Source: a bacterium
Lineage (GTDB): Bacteria; Desulfobacterota; UBA8473
Length of the DNA stretch: 11,716 bases
NCBI GenBank assembly: GCA_009773075.1
Contig: WOUX01000073.1
Coordinates: 1 to 11,716, forward strand
Direction of reading: 5' to 3'
The position numbers and the translations under genes are program-made. The stretch's first letter is position 1, and every line of letters starts with the position of its first letter. Below, one piece after another: positions 1 to 7,564 of the stretch. Under the pieces are notes generated by a model. That model worked only from the letters and a program-made list of their open reading frames with translations. It made no database searches and was not told the origin of the DNA.

Positions 1-1
1 T

Positions 2-634
2 ATTGGCGGGATTTATAAACCAGATATGGGTAGGATAATATTTAAAGGAGAGGATATAACAGGATACAAACCCCATAAAATTGCTCGAAAGGGGGTTGCC
101 CGTACTTTTCAAAATATTGAATTGTTCTCCCACATGACCACCCTGGACAACCTTCTTTTAGGAAGGCACTGTCAGATGAATACCAATATCTTAAACAGTG
201 CCTTCTTTACTCGAAAGGTGGTAAGAGAAGAGGTTGCTAATCGAGAGGTAGTGGAGCGTATTATAGATTTTCTTGATCTACAGTCTGCCAGAAATCAACT
301 GGTTGCAAATCTTCCTTTTGGTACTCGTAGGCTTGTTGAACTGGGAAGGGCATTGGCATTGGAACCCCAGTTGCTGCTTCTGGATGAGCCGTCAGCAGGA
401 ATGAATCTGGAGGAGAAAGGAGATTTGATGATATGGATTCAGGATATAAAGGAGGACTTTGGCATAACAATACTCTTGATAGAGCACGATATGAAATTGG
501 TTATGGATGTTTCTGACAGGGTTCTTGCCCTCAATTATGGAGAAAAGATAACCGAGGGGCTGCCCTCAGAGGTGCAACATCACAAAGAAGTTTTAAAGGC
601 ATATTTAGGAGAGGAAGATACGGTTGTTGCTTAA
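2..634 (+). CDS. livG: LivG-type ABC transporter ATP-binding protein (5' partial)
   Basis: This is the ATPase of a high-affinity branched-chain amino acid-type (HAAT) importer; it would sit on the inner face of the membrane and power uptake with LivF, two permeases and a periplasmic binding protein. The reading frame is open to the window edge, with residues IGGIYKPD in frame before the first Met at 26. The gene therefore starts upstream, and the Walker A loop is outside the window. What is visible is typical LivG: the Q-loop region GVARTFQNIELF, the signature variant NLPFGTRRLVELGRAL in place of LSGGQ (normal for LivG), Walker B LLLLDEP, and the H-loop histidine in LLIEHDM. The stop codon overlaps the livF start by 11 bp, so the two are translationally coupled. 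Aromatic-acid or other substrates are possible, because this transporter family is not restricted to leucine, isoleucine and valine. The family call is firm and the substrate is unknown. Confidence 0.93.
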   Translation: MGGIYKPDMGRIIFKGEDITGYKPHKIARKGVARTFQNIELFSHMTTLDNLLLGRHCQMNTNILNSAFFTRKVVREEVANREVVERIIDFLDLQSARNQLVANLPFGTRRLVELGRALALEPQLLLLDEPSAGMNLEEKGDLMIWIQDIKEDFGITILLIEHDMKLVMDVSDRVLALNYGEKITEGLPSEVQHHKEVLKAYLGEEDTVVA

Positions 635-1394
635 GGTAAAAAACATAGAGACCAGTTATGGATTTGTCAATGCCATTCGCGGTGTTTCCCTGGATCTGGA
701 AGAAGGTGATATAAAGACCGTCCTCGGTGCCAACGGTGCTGGAAAGACAACCATCCTTAAAACTGTAATGGGACTGTTGGAAGACCAACCTGAAAAGGGG
801 ACTATAGAATTCATGGGTAAAAGGATAGACAGAATGGATACAGAGGATATCGTCCGTCTTGGCATATCCTATGTGCCTGAAGGGAGGGAGATATTCCCTG
901 AACTCACAGTTTTTGAGAACCTTAAGATGGGTTCATATACACGAAGGGACAAAGACGGGGTCAGGAAAGACTACAAACGGGTCTCTGAGTACTTTTCTGT
1001 ACTTGAGGAAAGGAAAAATCAACTGGCAGGGACCCTCAGCGGCGGGGAACAGCAAATGCTGGCAATAGGTCGTGCTTTGATGGCCAGACCAAAACTTCTC
1101 CTTTTGGATGAACCCTCTCTGGGTTTATCTCCGGCACTGGTAAAGGATATATTCGAGATTATTAAGGCTATCAATAGAGAAGGAATTACTATTCTCTTGG
1201 TAGAGCAGAACGCAAGGATGGCACTTAACATAGGGAATTATGGTTACGTCCTGGAAAACGGCAGGATTGTTCTATCCGATGAAACAAGGGTCCTCCTGGA
1301 AAACGATGATGTGAAGGAATTCTACTTAGGAATAAAGCTGGAAGAGTCAGTGAAAGGTTATCAGAGATACAAGAGAAAGAAGAGGTGGCGGTAA
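624..1394 (+). CDS. livF: LivF-type ABC transporter ATP-binding protein
   Basis: This is the second ATPase of the Liv/HAAT importer and partners with the LivG gene it overlaps. The protein has 256 residues from a TTG start at 624, preceded by AGGAGAGGA at the right distance inside livG; a second TTG follows directly at 627. Walker A GANGAGKTT is at residues 35-43, the signature LSGGEQQM at about 138-145, and Walker B LLLLDEP at 158-164. The switch position reads LLVEQNA, with Gln where most ABC ATPases have His; this is normal for LivF. After the usual LivF end (EFYLGI) there is an extra tail of about 25 residues that is strongly basic at its end (YKRKKRWR). I recall similar tails in LivF proteins of anaerobic aromatic-degrading Deltaproteobacteria, but that needs a database check. 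The gene appears intact. The permease and binding-protein genes would lie upstream, outside the window. Confidence 0.95.
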   Translation: MLLKVKNIETSYGFVNAIRGVSLDLEEGDIKTVLGANGAGKTTILKTVMGLLEDQPEKGTIEFMGKRIDRMDTEDIVRLGISYVPEGREIFPELTVFENLKMGSYTRRDKDGVRKDYKRVSEYFSVLEERKNQLAGTLSGGEQQMLAIGRALMARPKLLLLDEPSLGLSPALVKDIFEIIKAINREGITILLVEQNARMALNIGNYGYVLENGRIVLSDETRVLLENDDVKEFYLGIKLEESVKGYQRYKRKKRWR

Positions 1395-1501
1395 ATTACT
1401 ATTGATAATTCAGGGGGGGAGGGATCTCCTCAAAAAAAGAGACTCAGGTCATCGCAACCTGGAGACTTCAGGCAGGGGAGAGCAAGGAGATTTCTTTCCC
1501 T

Positions 1502-4333
1502 TTGGATGGTCCCTTTGACATCTCCAGAGGCTATACACATTTACCAAACTTTCAACAGCGGCTTAAAGAGAAAGGTTATGTAGTAACCTCACAGGCAAAA
1601 CAATCGAAGACGGCCCTCTTCCTCGGCAGAAATGGCATACCAATCCCTTATGACAGGAGAGATGATCCGGGATTACGACTAAATGATAAAGATGGTGCTG
1701 AAGCCTACTACGTTAACCATAACACCCAACAGTTTCCTTCATTTAAATCCATACCCCCACTTTTAATAAAGATCCTGCTTCACAGGGAAAACCGGGAATT
1801 ATTCGATTTTGAACATCCTTTCCTGAATCCTGCCATTGAATGGGATCGCCTCAGCTTAGCGAGTTTTAGGTACCTGGGCGAAAAGCTTTTTGGGATCCCA
1901 GGTGGAATCGGGGGAAGTACCCTGGTAACCCAAATGGTAAAATTCAGACACTCAAGCAAGGGTATGACCAGTGGTCCTATGGACAAGATAAGACAAATAA
2001 TAGGAGGAAGTTTGTGGGCATACCGGAAAGGACCCAATACCATCGACACCCGCAAAGAAATTGTCAGGGAATACTTTAATGGAATGCCATTGGGTGCGGC
2101 TAAAGGGTACGGTGAAATTAACGGGATTGGTAAGGGGATGTGGGCATGGTTCGGTAAAAACGTAGACCAACTGATGTCTGATTTACAAATGAATGAAACG
2201 GATCGGGATATGCTTTATAGAAAGGCAAAGACACTTAAAGAGGCACTTTCGCTTATCATTGCCACACGATATCCATCCTTGTATCTCCAAAAGGATCACA
2301 CTATACTGGAGAAAACAGTGAATACGTATCTTCGCCTTTTGGAAACAGACGGAATCATTAGCGTCGCTTTAAAAAAAGCTGCACTGACAACCCCCTTAGA
2401 ATTCAGGCGCGGTGCACCTATCCCTCCCCCTCTATCCCTCGTGGAGCGAAAAGGGACAGACTCTATCCGTATAAAGTTACTCAACCTACTTGGTATTGAG
2501 ACACTTTATGAACTGGATAGATTGGATATGGAAGTTGATACTACCTTTGACTTCGATGTCCAGCAGAAAGTCAATAACATCTTGAATTCTCTTTACTCCC
2601 CTGAGTTCTTAGGGGGAAATGGATTTTTAGCCCCCTATCTGTTACAAAAAGGGGATCCTGGAGAAGTGATATACAGCTTTGCCCTTTTTGAAAGCCATCC
2701 GGAGGGGAATCTTTTAAGGATTCAGGCCGACACCCTGAATAAACCTCTCAATATTACTACCGGTATAAAGCTGGAGTTGGGTTCTACAGCAAAACTTCGA
2801 ACCCTGGCCTCTTATCTGGTGGTCATTGATCACCTTTCTGGTTATTTTGCAGAGAAAGACCAAAGTGACCTTTTGAGGAAGAAGACGCAGGTCAAGGACC
2901 CCTTATCCAAATGGGTCCTGGATTATCTGTTGTATCACCCAAACGCCACGAAAGAGGAGGTACTGAAGGCTAGCCTTCAAAGGAGCATTTCTGGCAATCC
3001 TCATCAGGCTTTTTTCACAGGCGGTGGAGTGCACACATTTAAGAACTTCAAAAAGGATCAGGACAATCGATTCTTTACCATTGAAGAAGGGCTTTGCCAA
3101 TCAGTGAATCTTGTCTTCATCCGGCTGATGAAGGAAGTGGTTGACTATTATACGGCAAATCTTGGCTATGATGTGAAGGCTCTGCTTTCAGAAACAAACA
3201 ATCCTGGACGCTTACCTCTTTTAAGAGAAGCGATGGAACTGGAATCTGTCGAATTCCTCAAAAAATATTACCGGATATATGCTGGAAAGACCTATGAAGA
3301 GTCTTTTGCAATACTCTGCCAATCTTCCCTGCATCCTATGAGGAACTGGGTTATCCTTTACTTGAAGGAAAATCCAGCGGCTACCCTGGAACAGTTAATA
3401 ACAGCGGCGAAGTCCCATTTCCAGGAAAAGGCATTAGACCTCACTTCACTCAATAAGCTGTTTAGAGCCTATCAAGGAAAGTCGTACCAACTCACTGATG
3501 AGGCTTACCTTCTGGGAAAGCATCCCCTTGAGGTCTGGGTAGCCTTCTATCTGAAAGACCATCCTAAAGCCCTCTGGAGTAAAGTGATTGAAGAGAGCAA
3601 AGATGCCCGGATGCTATCTTCTTCATGGATATTCAAAACCCGTTTTCACCACGCACAAAACCTCAGGATAGAAAGCCTTCTTGAGCGAAAGGCATTTGCC
3701 AAGATTCATCAAACATGGAGGTCTATGGGATATCCATTTGCCACACTTGTCCCCTCTCTGGCAACTGCAATTGGCAGCTCAGCTGATCGGCCGGTAAATT
3801 TAGCAGAGTTCATGGGTATCATTCTCAATGAGGGAATTTATAAACCAATGGTCAGTATCAAAGGGCTGCATTTTGGGAAGGATACCCCTTATGAAACCCA
3901 TCTTAGCAAACCCCCTGATACTAAGAAAAGGGTCATGTCTCCTTTAGTGGCTCGATCCTTGAAAGACGCCCTGAGACAAGTAGTGGAAAGGGGTACTGCT
4001 CAGAGGATTAAAAATACTTTTACCCTGTCCGATGGCACCTCCGCTGATATAGGTGGGAAGACCGGTACCGGAGACAACCGGTTTGAAACTTTCCGGAGTG
4101 GTACAGAGGTTGTCAGCTCAAAAATCATCAATCGCACCAGTGCTTTTGTCTTTTATGCAGACAGATTCTTTGGGATTGTTACTGTCCACGTGGAAGGTCC
4201 AAATGCCTCACAATATGAATTCACAAGTGCCTTAGCGGTTCAGGTGTTAAAAACTTTATGGCCGGCACTGCAGCCGCTTTTTGCCGAGAAAGGGCAGCGT
4301 CTTATACTTCCTTCCCAGCCAGATGTTCCCTGA
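1502..4333 (+). CDS. Bifunctional class A-like penicillin-binding protein, apparently 5'-truncated
   Basis: This is a peptidoglycan glycosyltransferase/transpeptidase. Numbered from the TTG at 1502 (AAGGAGA lies 11 bp upstream), the GT51 domain shows the first catalytic Glu in RENRELFDFEHP (E96), GGSTLVTQ at 137-144, and the second in EIVREYFN (E190). The transpeptidase domain shows SxxK as STAK (S428), SxN as SVN (S534-N536) and KTGT at 853-856, so all core motifs survive. Long inserts around SxN carry three copies of a helical P-x3-W-x8-P motif (from about 466, 611 and 674). The frame stays open upstream to the stop at 1406-1408, and the residues before the TTG (RLQAGESKEISFP) look like part of the family fold. 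However, there is no ATG or GTG start, no signal peptide and no transmembrane anchor before livF ends at 1394. Family members normally begin with an anchor. It may be a decaying 5'-truncated copy or an unanchored protein. Its 3' end overlaps the convergent RNase gene by 32 bp. Confidence 0.85.
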   Translation: MDGPFDISRGYTHLPNFQQRLKEKGYVVTSQAKQSKTALFLGRNGIPIPYDRRDDPGLRLNDKDGAEAYYVNHNTQQFPSFKSIPPLLIKILLHRENRELFDFEHPFLNPAIEWDRLSLASFRYLGEKLFGIPGGIGGSTLVTQMVKFRHSSKGMTSGPMDKIRQIIGGSLWAYRKGPNTIDTRKEIVREYFNGMPLGAAKGYGEINGIGKGMWAWFGKNVDQLMSDLQMNETDRDMLYRKAKTLKEALSLIIATRYPSLYLQKDHTILEKTVNTYLRLLETDGIISVALKKAALTTPLEFRRGAPIPPPLSLVERKGTDSIRIKLLNLLGIETLYELDRLDMEVDTTFDFDVQQKVNNILNSLYSPEFLGGNGFLAPYLLQKGDPGEVIYSFALFESHPEGNLLRIQADTLNKPLNITTGIKLELGSTAKLRTLASYLVVIDHLSGYFAEKDQSDLLRKKTQVKDPLSKWVLDYLLYHPNATKEEVLKASLQRSISGNPHQAFFTGGGVHTFKNFKKDQDNRFFTIEEGLCQSVNLVFIRLMKEVVDYYTANLGYDVKALLSETNNPGRLPLLREAMELESVEFLKKYYRIYAGKTYEESFAILCQSSLHPMRNWVILYLKENPAATLEQLITAAKSHFQEKALDLTSLNKLFRAYQGKSYQLTDEAYLLGKHPLEVWVAFYLKDHPKALWSKVIEESKDARMLSSSWIFKTRFHHAQNLRIESLLERKAFAKIHQTWRSMGYPFATLVPSLATAIGSSADRPVNLAEFMGIILNEGIYKPMVSIKGLHFGKDTPYETHLSKPPDTKKRVMSPLVARSLKDALRQVVERGTAQRIKNTFTLSDGTSADIGGKTGTGDNRFETFRSGTEVVSSKIINRTSAFVFYADRFFGIVTVHVEGPNASQYEFTSALAVQVLKTLWPALQPLFAEKGQRLILPSQPDVP

Positions 4334-5921
4334 TTTCATTAAGCCTTTCATTGATTTCCCGCAGCTTGGGCGTCAGACTTTCTCGCATCTTGAAATCAGG
4401 AATATCCTCAATGTCTCCAATGCGGTTTATAATGTCGTCCAGCTTTTCCCATGTAATGTCCAATTCGGCATTGAATTCCAGCGGCTCAACTGCAATGCCT
4501 TCTTTCTTGAACTTGCCCATAGCTATGTCCAGATCGATTATCTCTCCCAATTGTGGGACAATGGGAGAGATATTTAGTTCTTCACTGGCATAATTGCTAA
4601 AGGCCAGTGAGCTGCTGGGTTCTCCATGGATAATCACAGTAGCAGAGGGTGTTGGATTAAAATACCTGAGCCATTTAAGAAGTCCGTCCTTGTCGGCGTG
4701 GGCAGAAAATCCTCCGATGGTGTGAATATTGGCTTTTACGGTTACTTCTTCTCCAAAAATCTTTACGCGTTTGGCGCCGTCTACGATGAGCCGCCCTGTG
4801 GTACCCTGAGCCTGGTAGCCCACAAATACAATGTGAGCCTCTGGACGCCAGAGATTATGGCGCAGGTGGTGTTTAATGCGGCCGGCATGTCCCATTCCGC
4901 TGGCCGCAATGATTATAGCACCGCTCTTAATTTCGTTTAAACGCATGGATTCTTCAGCCGAGCGGCTGAAATGCATCCCTGGGAAGTCCAGCGGATGGCT
5001 GCCGGCACGCAATTTGTTTATAGTTGTTTCATCGAAGCATTCCGGATGCTTTACAAAGATTTCTGTAGCGGAGATGGCAAGAGGACTGTCTATATAAACG
5101 TCCATATAAGGGATTTGTTTTTTCTGGTAAAGCTCGTTTAACACATAGAGCACCTCCTGAGTGCGCTCCACCGCAAAGGCTGGAATCACCACGTTACCGC
5201 CGTCCTTGTGGGCGGCAATGATTACCTCCTTGAGTTCCTGATAGGTGCTTTCCTTGGACTTATGAATGCGATTACCGTAAGTAGATTCGATAAAAACCAC
5301 ATCGGCTTTCTGTATATACGTAGGATCCGAAATTATCGGCTGATTGATACTGCCCAGATCACCGGAAAAGACTATTTTAACCTCACGGTCTTTTTCCTTG
5401 ACCCAAAGTTCGATGATGGCAGAACCCAGGATATGTCCTGCATCACTGAAACGGACACGCACATAAGGGGAAAGGATAATATCGTTTCCGTAATTTATTG
5501 GCATGAAATATTCCATGGCCGCAGCAGCAGCATCTTGCGTGTAAAGAGGCTCAATCAAGCGATGGCGGCCGGCGCGCCTCTTTTTACGGTTACGCCACTC
5601 CGCTTCCATCTCCTGTATATGGGCACTGTCAGCCAGCATAATCCTGCATAAGTCTGTAGTCGCGGGTGTGCACAGAATGCTGCCGGAAAACCCCTTATGT
5701 ACCAGTTTGGGTATCAAACCGCTGTGATCGATATGTGCATGGGTTAGCAAAAGATGGCTTACCGTCCCAGGGTCGTACGGAAAATCCAGATAGTTGCGCT
5801 CCTCCATTTGTCTCGATCCCTGAAACATGCCGCAATCCACAAGGACCTTTACACCTTCCGTCTCAATCAGGTAGTTGGAACCTGTTACTGTCCCCGCCGC
5901 CCCCACACAAGTTACTTTCAT
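4302..5921 (-). CDS. Beta-CASP metallo-beta-lactamase-fold ribonuclease/hydrolase
   Basis: This 539-residue protein belongs to the cleavage-factor-like (CPSF73/YSH1-type) RNA-processing metallohydrolases, predicted to act on RNA in the cytoplasm with two zinc ions. The metal-binding motif HAHIDH is at residues 61-66, with further ligands in DAGHILGSA (H163) and FSGDLG (D188). Beta-CASP features follow: IESTYGNR at 211-218, GMGHAGRIKHHL at 342-353 and GGFSAHAD at 403-410. A C-terminal extension of about 80 residues, charged and probably helical, has no KH domain that I can recognise. The ATG start at 5921 follows AAGGAGA. It lies 28 bp after the LOG stop codon, so the two are probably co-transcribed. 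Its last codons overlap the end of the convergent penicillin-binding protein gene. The RNA target is unknown. It is likely housekeeping rather than part of the CoA-enzyme system. Confidence 0.92.
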   Translation of the reverse strand: MKVTCVGAAGTVTGSNYLIETEGVKVLVDCGMFQGSRQMEERNYLDFPYDPGTVSHLLLTHAHIDHSGLIPKLVHKGFSGSILCTPATTDLCRIMLADSAHIQEMEAEWRNRKKRRAGRHRLIEPLYTQDAAAAAMEYFMPINYGNDIILSPYVRVRFSDAGHILGSAIIELWVKEKDREVKIVFSGDLGSINQPIISDPTYIQKADVVFIESTYGNRIHKSKESTYQELKEVIIAAHKDGGNVVIPAFAVERTQEVLYVLNELYQKKQIPYMDVYIDSPLAISATEIFVKHPECFDETTINKLRAGSHPLDFPGMHFSRSAEESMRLNEIKSGAIIIAASGMGHAGRIKHHLRHNLWRPEAHIVFVGYQAQGTTGRLIVDGAKRVKIFGEEVTVKANIHTIGGFSAHADKDGLLKWLRYFNPTPSATVIIHGEPSSSLAFSNYASEELNISPIVPQLGEIIDLDIAMGKFKKEGIAVEPLEFNAELDITWEKLDDIINRIGDIEDIPDFKMRESLTPKLREINERLNEIREHLAGKEV

Positions 5922-5949
5922 AGGCTATCTCCTTATGCTCTCACGCTTG

Positions 5950-6540
5950 CTACACGATTACCGTGCGCTTGATCGTCTTTACCACTTCGTCGTCGCTTCG
6001 CATCCACTCCAACAAGCCGTTCCAATAATCAGACCCAACAAGAATCACAGGGAAGGGTTTGATCCGTTTGGTCTGGATGAGGGTCATGGCTTCGAATATC
6101 TCGTCCAGCGTTCCGAAACCGCCAGGCATGCCTATATAAGCTTGAGCATATTTGATGAACATTACCTTCCTTACGAAAAAGTATTTGAACTCCAGGTCTA
6201 TATCTACGTAAGGATTGCTTTTTTGCTCCAGAGGAAGGTGAATATTTAGCCCGATAGACTTAGCTCTCCCCTCTCTTGCTCCTCTGTTAGCCGCCTCCAT
6301 GATGCCAGGCCCACCACCGGTAATGATGTTGAAGCCATTTTCAGCCAATTTCCTAGCAATGACTACGGTCTTTTCATATGTTTCCTCACCTGGGAGAACT
6401 CGGGCAGAGCCAAAGACAGAGACGCAGGGATAGATGTCAGATAGTGTCTCAAAACCATCGACAAATTCGGATATAATCTTAAAGAGCCGCCAGGAATCAT
6501 TAACAGTTATTGCATCAATCAGGTATTGTTTTTCTGACAT
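5950..6540 (-). CDS. LOG-family (lysine decarboxylase-like) nucleotide 5'-monophosphate phosphoribohydrolase
   Basis: This is a Rossmann-fold protein of the LOG/YgdH family, which cleaves nucleoside 5'-monophosphates to free base and ribose 5-phosphate. I chose the ATG at 6540 because GGGAGGTGG lies about 9 bp upstream; the longer open frame to 6654 would translate the palindromic repeat. The 196-residue product shows SVFGSARV at 41-48, GGGPGIMEAANRGA at 75-88 and the signature PGGFGTLDE at 139-147, so the active site is intact. The end is odd. Homologues usually carry about 20 more residues between the GLLxWxR helix and a final TDDPEEVV-like segment, whereas here WMRS runs straight into DDEVVKTI. 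This suggests a small in-frame deletion, judged from memory of the family. It is followed after 28 bp by the beta-CASP RNase gene. The name lysine decarboxylase in old annotations is misleading. Confidence 0.9.
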   Translation of the reverse strand: MSEKQYLIDAITVNDSWRLFKIISEFVDGFETLSDIYPCVSVFGSARVLPGEETYEKTVVIARKLAENGFNIITGGGPGIMEAANRGAREGRAKSIGLNIHLPLEQKSNPYVDIDLEFKYFFVRKVMFIKYAQAYIGMPGGFGTLDEIFEAMTLIQTKRIKPFPVILVGSDYWNGLLEWMRSDDEVVKTIKRTVIV

Positions 6541-6588
6541 GGGTATCCACCTCCCTGTTTTTAGGAACGGACTCAGATTTTCTGGATA

Positions 6589-6626
6589 AGACAGTAGTGG
6601 CGAACGGCCGTTCGCCACTACTGTCT
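6589..6626. repeat. Perfect palindromic repeat, copy 1 (REP/MITE-like)
   Basis: This is a 38-bp perfect inverted repeat with no spacer, centred between 6607 and 6608. Reading inward, the left arm includes AGTAGTGGCGAACGG. Its 30-bp core is shared with the palindrome at 10924-10957, differing at one arm position where both arms change together. It lies upstream of the LOG gene, in its probable 5' leader. RNA from either strand would form a very stable hairpin. No transposase gene is nearby, so it would be a non-autonomous or REP-like element. Confidence 0.9.
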
Positions 6627-6654
6627 GTCTATCAAATAGTTTAGATATTGTCAA
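6626..6654 (-). promoter_or_regulatory. Possible promoter for the LOG-RNase pair
   Basis: On the minus strand a perfect TTGACA (6654-6649) is followed after 17 bp by TAGACA (6631-6626), a weak -10 box matching TATAAT at three positions. Transcription from it would start inside the palindrome at 6589-6626 and place that hairpin at the 5' end of the mRNA. The spacing and -35 box are good and the -10 box is poor, so this is only a candidate. Confidence 0.25.
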
Positions 6655-6681
6655 GGATGTTTGCGAGATGGGTAATTGAGA

Positions 6682-6700
6682 TTGTCAAATCGATTGACAA
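6682..6700. repeat. Short inverted repeat TTGTCAA-N5-TTGACAA
   Basis: Two perfect 7-bp arms are separated by ATCGA. The arms contain the -35-like sequence TTGACA on each strand, and an 8-bp match (ATTGTCAA) recurs at about 6647-6654. It could be an operator for a dimeric regulator or chance AT-rich symmetry. No T-run follows it, so it is not a good terminator. Confidence 0.35.
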
Positions 6701-6772
6701 AGGAAAGGGAGGGTACTGTCCTATTAGGAAATAGAACGTCAGAATGGCGCTTAAAACCCCTGAGGGCGATGA

Positions 6773-7564
6773 TTAGAACCCTATTTGATGCAATACTTCC
6801 CGAACGGCTACTACTCCAGGAGAATCATGGGGAAGGTCAATTATGGGTTTGCCGACAGAGTCAAACCTTGTTATGTTTTCATCTTCTGGAATATAGCCAA
6901 GGATTTTGAGACCTGTCTGTTCTGCAATTTCTATTATTCCTTTGCTTTCTTCTTTTACCCTATTGATAACCAGGCCCATCTTGGTTTCACTAGTATCTTT
7001 ATTTTCTTCGGTAATCTTTTTGATGAGCATGGCATTGTGAATTCCTCTAGTGGAGGTATCAGTAACAATCACCAGGGTATCAACACTTCTAAGCACCCTT
7101 CGGTTGATTTGCTCGGGACCGGCTTCACAATCAATGAGGGTAATGTCAAAATCCTTGGAAAGGGTTTCTATCCCATACCTTAATAGGTCATTGACCGCAC
7201 AAAAGCAGCCTGGTCCTTCAGGACGGCCCATTACCAACAGTTCAAACCCATTTCCTCGCCCCATGACATCAGCTACCACCTCCTGCATAGGTATATCTTC
7301 AATCCTGTTCTTTGCTTCTGGGTTTCTGATAATCTCTTCCCGGATATCTCCTACTGTCCTGTCTACTGTTGCACCCAGGGCAGAGGGTAAACACGCTGCT
7401 GAATCAGCATCTATAGCCAGGATCTTAAATCTTTCCCTTTTTGAAAGTACACCGACCATGATTGCTACCAGAGCTGTTTTACCTGCTCCACCCTTGCCGC
7501 TCACAGCAAGCACCCTTCCCGCATTTCGCCGGTCTGACCTTGGTCTTAACATCATGCTCCTCAC
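6773..7564 (-). CDS. CooC-like P-loop ATPase (MinD/ParA superfamily, metallocluster maturation type)
   Basis: This is a SIMIBI-class ATPase resembling CooC, which inserts nickel into carbon monoxide dehydrogenase. The 263-residue frame shows the deviant Walker A SGKGGAGKT at 22-30 with the signature lysine, AIDADSAACLPSALG at 50-64, and the CooC hallmark CxC in GPGCFCAVNDLLR (C120, C122), which binds metal between two protomers. Walker B follows as LIDCEAGPEQINRR. Its GTG start at 7564 overlaps the TGA of the preceding catalytic-subunit gene (GTGA), implying coupled translation. ATGs at 7555 and 7552 sit just after GAGGAG and are alternative starts. No CO dehydrogenase gene is visible. Its position as the last gene of a dehydratase/reductase operon suggests a maturation or metal-delivery role for that iron-sulfur enzyme. 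That role is an inference; the family call is firm. Confidence 0.88.
   Translation of the reverse strand: MRSMMLRPRSDRRNAGRVLAVSGKGGAGKTALVAIMVGVLSKRERFKILAIDADSAACLPSALGATVDRTVGDIREEIIRNPEAKNRIEDIPMQEVVADVMGRGNGFELLVMGRPEGPGCFCAVNDLLRYGIETLSKDFDITLIDCEAGPEQINRRVLRSVDTLVIVTDTSTRGIHNAMLIKKITEENKDTSETKMGLVINRVKEESKGIIEIAEQTGLKILGYIPEDENITRFDSVGKPIIDLPHDSPGVVAVREVLHQIGF

Larger units (their letters stand above)
6541..6772. other. Intergenic gap with palindrome and inverted repeats, no gene seen
   Basis: This is the largest non-coding stretch of the window and separates the CoA-enzyme operon (ending at 6773) from the LOG-RNase pair. It holds the 38-bp palindrome at 6589-6626, an inverted repeat at 6682-6700 and a possible minus-strand promoter. 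No open frame with a ribosome-binding site stands out. No convincing stem followed by a T-run terminator is seen after the CooC-like gene; GC-rich CCCTCAGGGG followed by TTTT on the minus strand (about 6752-6765) has too short a loop to count. Confidence 0.7.

Noticed and set aside
624..1394. Gln in place of the H-loop His in LivF as a sign of an inactive ATPase
   Set aside because: VEQN is the normal sequence of LivF proteins, including the E. coli one.
1406..1440. Terminator after livF (GAGG-N5-CCTC followed by an A-run)
   Set aside because: The arms are only four bases long, and the run on the transcribed plus strand is A, not T.
4302..5921. Long open frames on the plus strand (for example 4626-4940 and 5208-5651) opposite the RNase gene
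   Set aside because: They lie antisense to a complete beta-CASP gene with all catalytic motifs, have no ribosome-binding site of note and resemble no protein family.
6541..6654. Longer LOG protein starting at 6654
   Set aside because: The extra residues translate the palindromic repeat, and the ATG at 6540 has a strong GGGAGGTGG ribosome-binding site.
6773..7564. Plasmid or chromosome partitioning ParA, suggesting a replicon origin nearby
   Set aside because: The CxC motif in GPGCFC and the EAGPEQ Walker B region point to CooC rather than ParA, and there is no ParB gene or iterated parS site.
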